Made by a program: the position numbers and the translations under genes. Source: Candidatus Flexicrinis proximus (GTDB taxonomy: Bacteria > Chloroflexota > Anaerolineae > Aggregatilineales > Phototrophicaceae). From it: 9,219 nucleotides of DNA. Positions 6,601 to 9,219 of this stretch are shown here, in pieces. The stretch spans positions 1 through 9,219 of the forward strand of contig JADJQF010000019.1 of NCBI GenBank assembly GCA_016712885.1. Direction: 5' to 3'. The notes beneath the pieces were generated by a model. It did not search any database. It saw nothing but the letters and a program-made list of their open reading frames with translations, and was not told where the DNA came from. The first letter of the stretch is position 1. Each line of letters starts with the position of its first letter.

Positions 6601-9219
6601 AATTTCTTTTTGTAATTTTAGCTTTTCTTTATCAGTATCAATACCTTCGGAGTTCTGTAGCTCGAACATTTTTTCCTGTAATACTACATTACGTTCCTGG
6701 GCTTTAGAATACTCTATAGCGGTAGATGCGATAGTTTCCATGGCTTTACCCATAGAATTACCTGCTTCACCAAATAGTGTAGATAATGTTTCTGTTAATC
6801 CAGTAAGTGTAGTCATTAAAGAGTTCTGCTGAGCTACTGCTTCGTTCATCTTACCTTGTACGATTAGGCTATCTTTCTTAGCCTTACTTAAGGATATCTC
6901 ATTACTTATTAGTCGTTCGCCTGCAGCAATTTGAGCATCTTGTAAAGCTGTGTCTTCCTTATTAAGGCCTTCACCTTTACTTTCTACAATTTGTTTACGA
7001 GCAAATTTTGCAGCTTCAATAGCTATTGTAGCTGCTAGTATTTCTGCTTTACTACGTATCTCTTCCTTAGCTAAAGCTATTATAGTATTCTGTGAGGCTA
7101 CATATTCTTCCGAAACAGCACCCATATTTGTTAGTATGCTTAGGTACTCTTCCTGTAGTGCAATCTTTGTGTTTTGCTTAGCTACATCAATAGAATTTAA
7201 AGTAACAGATACTTGTTTCCTAGCATCAAATTCCTTTTTAGCGTTTTCCATAACAATATTAGTATAAGCTATGTTTCTTGCTATTTTTTCATTATCTGCG
7301 CGCTCGCCAAGTCTAATTAATCTATTTGTTAGCTCTATTTTGGCGTTCTCTGCAGCCGCTTTATCCTCTTTCGAAGCTGAGCTATTATTGATAGTAAGTT
7401 GCTGCTTTAATATCTGCTCAACGATAGAGGCTCTATCATCTACTAGTTTATTCAGCGCTATTTCCTCGGATATAGCTTGCTTTTTGGCTAGTACCTCTTC
7501 AGATAAATAAGGCAGAAGCCTATTTTGACTGTCTATAGTTACATTCTCAAGATTAAGTCTAGATACTTCAACGCTACGAATATCTTTTTCTATAGCTAAT
7601 ACTATAGCTAACTGATCAGCTTGCGCTTTAACCTTTATAGCCAATTTATCGGCGTTAGCTTGGGCTTCCTTTGCATTAATTGCAGCAAGTGACTGTGAAG
7701 TAGGTGTATAGTCTCTTGCGGCTGTTTGAGCTATATCTGAACTGCTATTTCTATAATTCTTTAAGTTCTGATTTCCTTTTGCACCTTCAAATATACCAGT
7801 TTTAACGATAGCTAAAGCTGCTTCTCTTACTATAAGTTGCTGCATGCTTTGAGATATCTCGGCCTCGGTTTTTCCGTACACCCTAGGATCCTTAGCCTGT
7901 TCCATTAATACTTGTCTAGTTTCTATTATAGCTAACTCTTCTGTTTGTCTACGTAATCTTTCATTGGATAGAATTAATTCTTTTGTAGCCTGCATAGACT
8001 GCATTTGGATATCTATATCTTTTGCTGCTAATTCAGCTTGTCTACTTATACCTGCTGAAGTGTCAGAAGGGAGTAAGGAGGCAAATGCTTTAGAAACAGC
8101 TAAGCTAGCTTTAGCAAATCCCTGCAGTATGGCAGCGTCTATTATATTAGCACCTCTATCGAAAGTCTCTAGCTGCATTTTATTTAATTTAGCTAAGTGT
8201 GGTTCCATACTACGCTGAGTAGTATTAATAAGATTTTCAATTCTGGTTTTTACTGTTTTTAATCCCTGCTCTACATCGGCCCCCTGCCCCTGCTCTTTCT
8301 AGCTGAGTCTTAAGTTGGCTTCTGCCTGAAGCAGTTTTTTGGTCATACATTTCAGATAGTTTTTTACGCGTTTGCTGTAGTTTTTCTTCTTGTTCTTCTA
8401 TATTAACTAGGGTATTTTTATATAGCTGTAAGTCCGAGGCACTTTTCTTTATCGCCCCAGACATGTTGTATAATTCCACCGCATTTTTAGGATCTAGGAA
8501 TCTTAACTTAGACACATCTCCAGCAATGGTGGCTAATTGTGATAGTGCCGTAGACGGATCCTTGAAGGCTTCCGTCATTTGGTTACTTACATTTATAGAT
8601 TCCATACCTAACTTAGCTAGGTTATCGCTTGGTAGTTGGCTAAATAATACGGCATCATAGGCTTTTCCAGCTGTAATAAATGCTTCATCCAACTGTTTAG
8701 CTCTAGAGCCAATATTGCTCATTTCTATACCGAGTTGTTTAAGTACGGCGGAAATTTTAGGGGCTACCTCTAATAACTTTCGGGGAGATTGAGATAGTAA
8801 TTTAAATACCTGATCAAAATCCTTAGGATTCACGCCCAGTATATCTACTAGTTTTTGAGTAGCATTAGTTTTCTGCTTACCGCTAGCTCCCTCTATTGCC
8901 TTAGATATAGCTAGCGAGAAATCTTTAGCCGAAGTACTAAGTAAATCTGAACCAGTTACACTTTTCCATCCATCTATGAATCGATCCCAACTATTAGCAG
9001 TTTGATCAGTGATTTTTAGCTTTTGAAGGCTATTTTCAAAAGCTGAGGCCAGCTCATTAACAGCAGTAGCTCTAGCATTAATAGACTCTGTCGAGATACT
9101 ACTTAGAGGATCCTTACTATTAATAACATCTAGGGTTCTTCCTACATTATCTATAGCTGAGGACAATGCCTCCATAGAGCTCTTATACTCACCTAATTGT
9201 TTGCTATTTTTAGACCACC
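2463..9219 (-). CDS. Phage tail tape measure protein, 5'-partial, joined across apparent frameshifts
   Basis: Structural protein that sits inside the tail tube, sets its length during assembly and is ejected at infection. The call rests on overall architecture: at least about 2,250 residues, very rich in Ala, Lys, Glu, Gln and Leu with long coiled-coil stretches; a hydrophobic Ala/Gly section ending in GGGG near base 6300; an array of 60-residue repeats; and a C-terminal block with FAKGGLASG, then GEYGREVVDF, then a coiled coil with EIRALRAEVAKLREEQREQT, which is a recurring ending of phage tape measure proteins. The frame is open to the window edge, so the true start and N-terminal domain lie beyond 9219. 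Breaks lie near 8280-8284, 5005-5012, 3607-3610, 3510-3515, 3350-3385 and 3150-3151. Each is mended by a one-base (at 5005-5012 possibly two-base) change. At about 1.5 angstroms per residue (known rule for these proteins) the visible part alone would span roughly 340 nm. The gene ends in TGA, 33 bases before the next start. Confidence 0.92.
3600..5000 (-). CDS. Tape measure protein segment 3, carrying the 60-residue repeat array
   Basis: Open frame of 466 residues from ATG 5000 to TAA 3600. It starts directly after the TAG at 5008 with MNLAEGFAEVYEETR. I read it as the continuation of the tape measure protein. An AGAGG five bases before the ATG means a separate gene cannot be ruled out. Residues 1-80 are helical. 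Residues 81-466 hold seven repeat units, the first four of 60 residues (or nearly), the last three of about 49-56 and more diverged. The unit reads roughly LEVELLRAQGKETEALALSR, then ERELATIDPANRALQESVYA, then REDEIKLLQEATNIKQKY. The frame ends at LEDEKH; making the four-base A run at 3607-3610 (T4 on the plus strand) five bases long gives EDEKALKDELQEAYDKQ and continues the protein. Confidence 0.85.
   Translation of the reverse strand: MNLAEGFAEVYEETRNTSEILKDLKKANTDLQDQYDKLTMSEFDYIDKVTKNYTDEEKLQYRQNLALEYTIKALKMDIDYRNMEVDLLKAQGKETESLALAREIEMRGMSRSEQIVQGLINARKDEIRIAQEATNISQKYANLEVELLRAQGKGTEALALSRERELATIDPANRALQESVYAREDEIKLLQEATNIKQKYANLEVELLRAQGKESEALALSRKIELDTIDPANRALQESVYAREDEIKLLQEANGIKQKYADLEIELLRAQGKETEAIALSRERELATIDPANRALQESVYAREDEIAAIEAQKRVRQLEIDGLSAMGYSYEALVRSRAMELEGLTEAEIKLKQYIFAAQDKMTTDNLQIELMEAMGNTSAATTARRRLELRGMSAVDQQLKIRIWRLQDEKEILDKHNQQQITILELLGKKSEALALSRSLELETMDAQLRPAQQYIWALEDEKH
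3603..4760 (-). repeat. 180-bp (60-residue) tandem coding repeats, about seven units
   Basis: In-frame repeats inside the tape measure gene. Approximate units: 4581-4760, 4401-4580, 4221-4400, 4056-4220, 3909-4055, 3750-3908 and 3603-3749. The first four start at intervals of exactly 180 bp; later ones are shorter and more diverged but keep a 'helix-(A/L)xG-helix' core (LSAMG, LMEAMG, LELLG). Bases 4081-4130 and 4261-4310 are identical over 50 positions, and 4441-4490 differs from 4261-4310 at five positions. In protein terms each full unit is a short helix ending AQGK, a helix EALALSRERELATID, a PANRA turn and a longer charged helix. Confidence 0.93.
5008..8284 (-). CDS. Tape measure protein segment 2 (central part)
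   Basis: Longest intact frame of the window. An ATG at 8208 would give 1,066 residues, but the frame is open and coding-like upstream to about 8284 (ADVEQGLKTVKTRIENLI), so that ATG is internal. Counting from 8208: residues 1-450 are mostly charged coiled coil; about 470-600 contain an amphipathic section (FGEAGNSMGKAMETIAS, then MFKERSAGYKLLSAVEKTA); about 613-631 are a hydrophobic stretch GWLGFAGAAAFLALMASLG followed by YGGGG; then a Gly/Ser linker and ALGDNTAKANSLNNAIDKIE, a pattern I associate with large tape measure proteins; the rest is mixed helical sequence. It stops at TAG 5008, four bases' distance or so from the next open frame. That stop probably comes from an indel, because related sequence (YRGLMNLAEGFAEV) follows at once in the next frame. 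Confidence 0.9.
6293..6372 (-). other. Hydrophobic plus glycine-rich section of the tape measure protein
   Basis: Encodes GWLGFAGAAAFLALMASLG followed by YGGGG and a Ser/Gly linker, the strongest hydrophobic stretch in the long protein. It is long enough to cross a membrane. Tape measure proteins often carry such segments, thought to help DNA pass the host inner membrane; that role here is inferred. Confidence 0.6.
8237..9219 (-). CDS. Tape measure protein segment 1 (N-terminal side in this window)
   Basis: Open frame entering from the window edge (first whole codon TGG at 9217) and ending at TGA 8237. An ATG at 9175 lies inside this frame, but the codons before it (reading KQLGEYKSS) are open and look coding, so it is not taken as the start. 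The protein is helical, with segments such as LGIEMSNIGSRAKQLDEAF and NIEEQEEKLQQTRKKLSEMY that look coiled-coil. The real coding part stops near 8284: the final residues GRCRAGIKNSKNQN are out-of-frame reading. Removing one G from the five-G run (C5 at 8280-8284 on the plus strand) gives RAGAGADVEQGLKTV and joins it to the next segment without interruption. Confidence 0.85.
   Translation of the reverse strand, partial: WSKNSKQLGEYKSSMEALSSAIDNVGRTLDVINSKDPLSSISTESINARATAVNELASAFENSLQKLKITDQTANSWDRFIDGWKSVTGSDLLSTSAKDFSLAISKAIEGASGKQKTNATQKLVDILGVNPKDFDQVFKLLSQSPRKLLEVAPKISAVLKQLGIEMSNIGSRAKQLDEAFITAGKAYDAVLFSQLPSDNLAKLGMESINVSNQMTEAFKDPSTALSQLATIAGDVSKLRFLDPKNAVELYNMSGAIKKSASDLQLYKNTLVNIEEQEEKLQQTRKKLSEMYDQKTASGRSQLKTQLERAGAGGRCRAGIKNSKNQN
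8280..8284 (-). other. Homopolymer indel site joining tape measure segments 1 and 2
   Basis: C5 on the plus strand (G5 in the gene). With four instead of five bases the reading passes as RAGAGADVEQG from one long frame into the next. It is the cleanest example in the window of a frame break with a one-base homopolymer explanation. Confidence 0.75.

Noticed and set aside
6950..7510. Plus-strand open frames (here and at 1325-1558, 4234-4551, 7964-8218 and others)
   Set aside because: They are opposite the tape measure or tail gene, are hydrophobic/Ser-rich as expected from antisense of Ala/Lys/Glu coding sequence, and have no convincing ribosome binding sites.
5008..8284. Stop-codon recoding (for example TAG read as an amino acid) to explain interrupted frames
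   Set aside because: The breaks end in TGA, TAG and TAA alike, and sequence after the stop in the same frame is not coding; homology resumes in a different frame.
8280..8284. Programmed ribosomal frameshift at the G5 run
   Set aside because: Programmed shifts in tail genes occur in the chaperone genes before the tape measure, not within it; here a +1 slip would be needed, and several other breaks look like homopolymer errors.

Overview
This window is part of the tail module of a tailed double-stranded DNA phage or prophage (Caudoviricetes, probably a long-tailed siphovirus). Every supported gene is on the minus strand, so the genes read from base 9219 down to base 1. Base composition is moderately AT-rich by eye. 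No integrase, tRNA, host gene or replication gene is visible, so the sequence does not show the host or whether this is a prophage. Resemblance of the tail proteins to those of phages of Gram-negative hosts is recalled, not computed.

Layout in the direction of transcription: (1) 9219-2463, one very large tape measure protein, 5'-truncated by the window edge and at least about 2,250 residues long. It has long coiled-coil stretches, a hydrophobic and glycine-rich section near the middle, an array of 60-residue (180-bp) repeats and a typical C-terminal tail. (2) A 33-base gap holding an inverted repeat and a Shine-Dalgarno-like AGGA. (3) 2429-863, a tail tip or baseplate-type structural protein of about 522 residues. 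(4) 863-1, overlapping the previous stop as TAATG, the start of a beta-rich tail fibre or adhesin-like protein with Ig-like sequence, running off the window.

The reading frames are broken in many places, most densely below base 1204, at 2170-2415 and at 3150-3610. Protein similarity to tail families resumes in another frame at each break. Many breaks sit at short homopolymers where one base added or removed restores the frame. The simplest reading is unpolished sequence with indel errors, not gene decay. The coding calls therefore join open segments across these points, and the individual segments are also listed.

The genes would act together in tail assembly: the tape measure sets tail-tube length, and the next two proteins build the tail tip and host-contact structures. 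I found no new defence or regulatory system. The most notable signals are the mosaic 180-bp repeat array in the tape measure, a strong excess of CTAG with heavy use of the leucine codon CTA, and the hairpin at the end of the tape measure gene.
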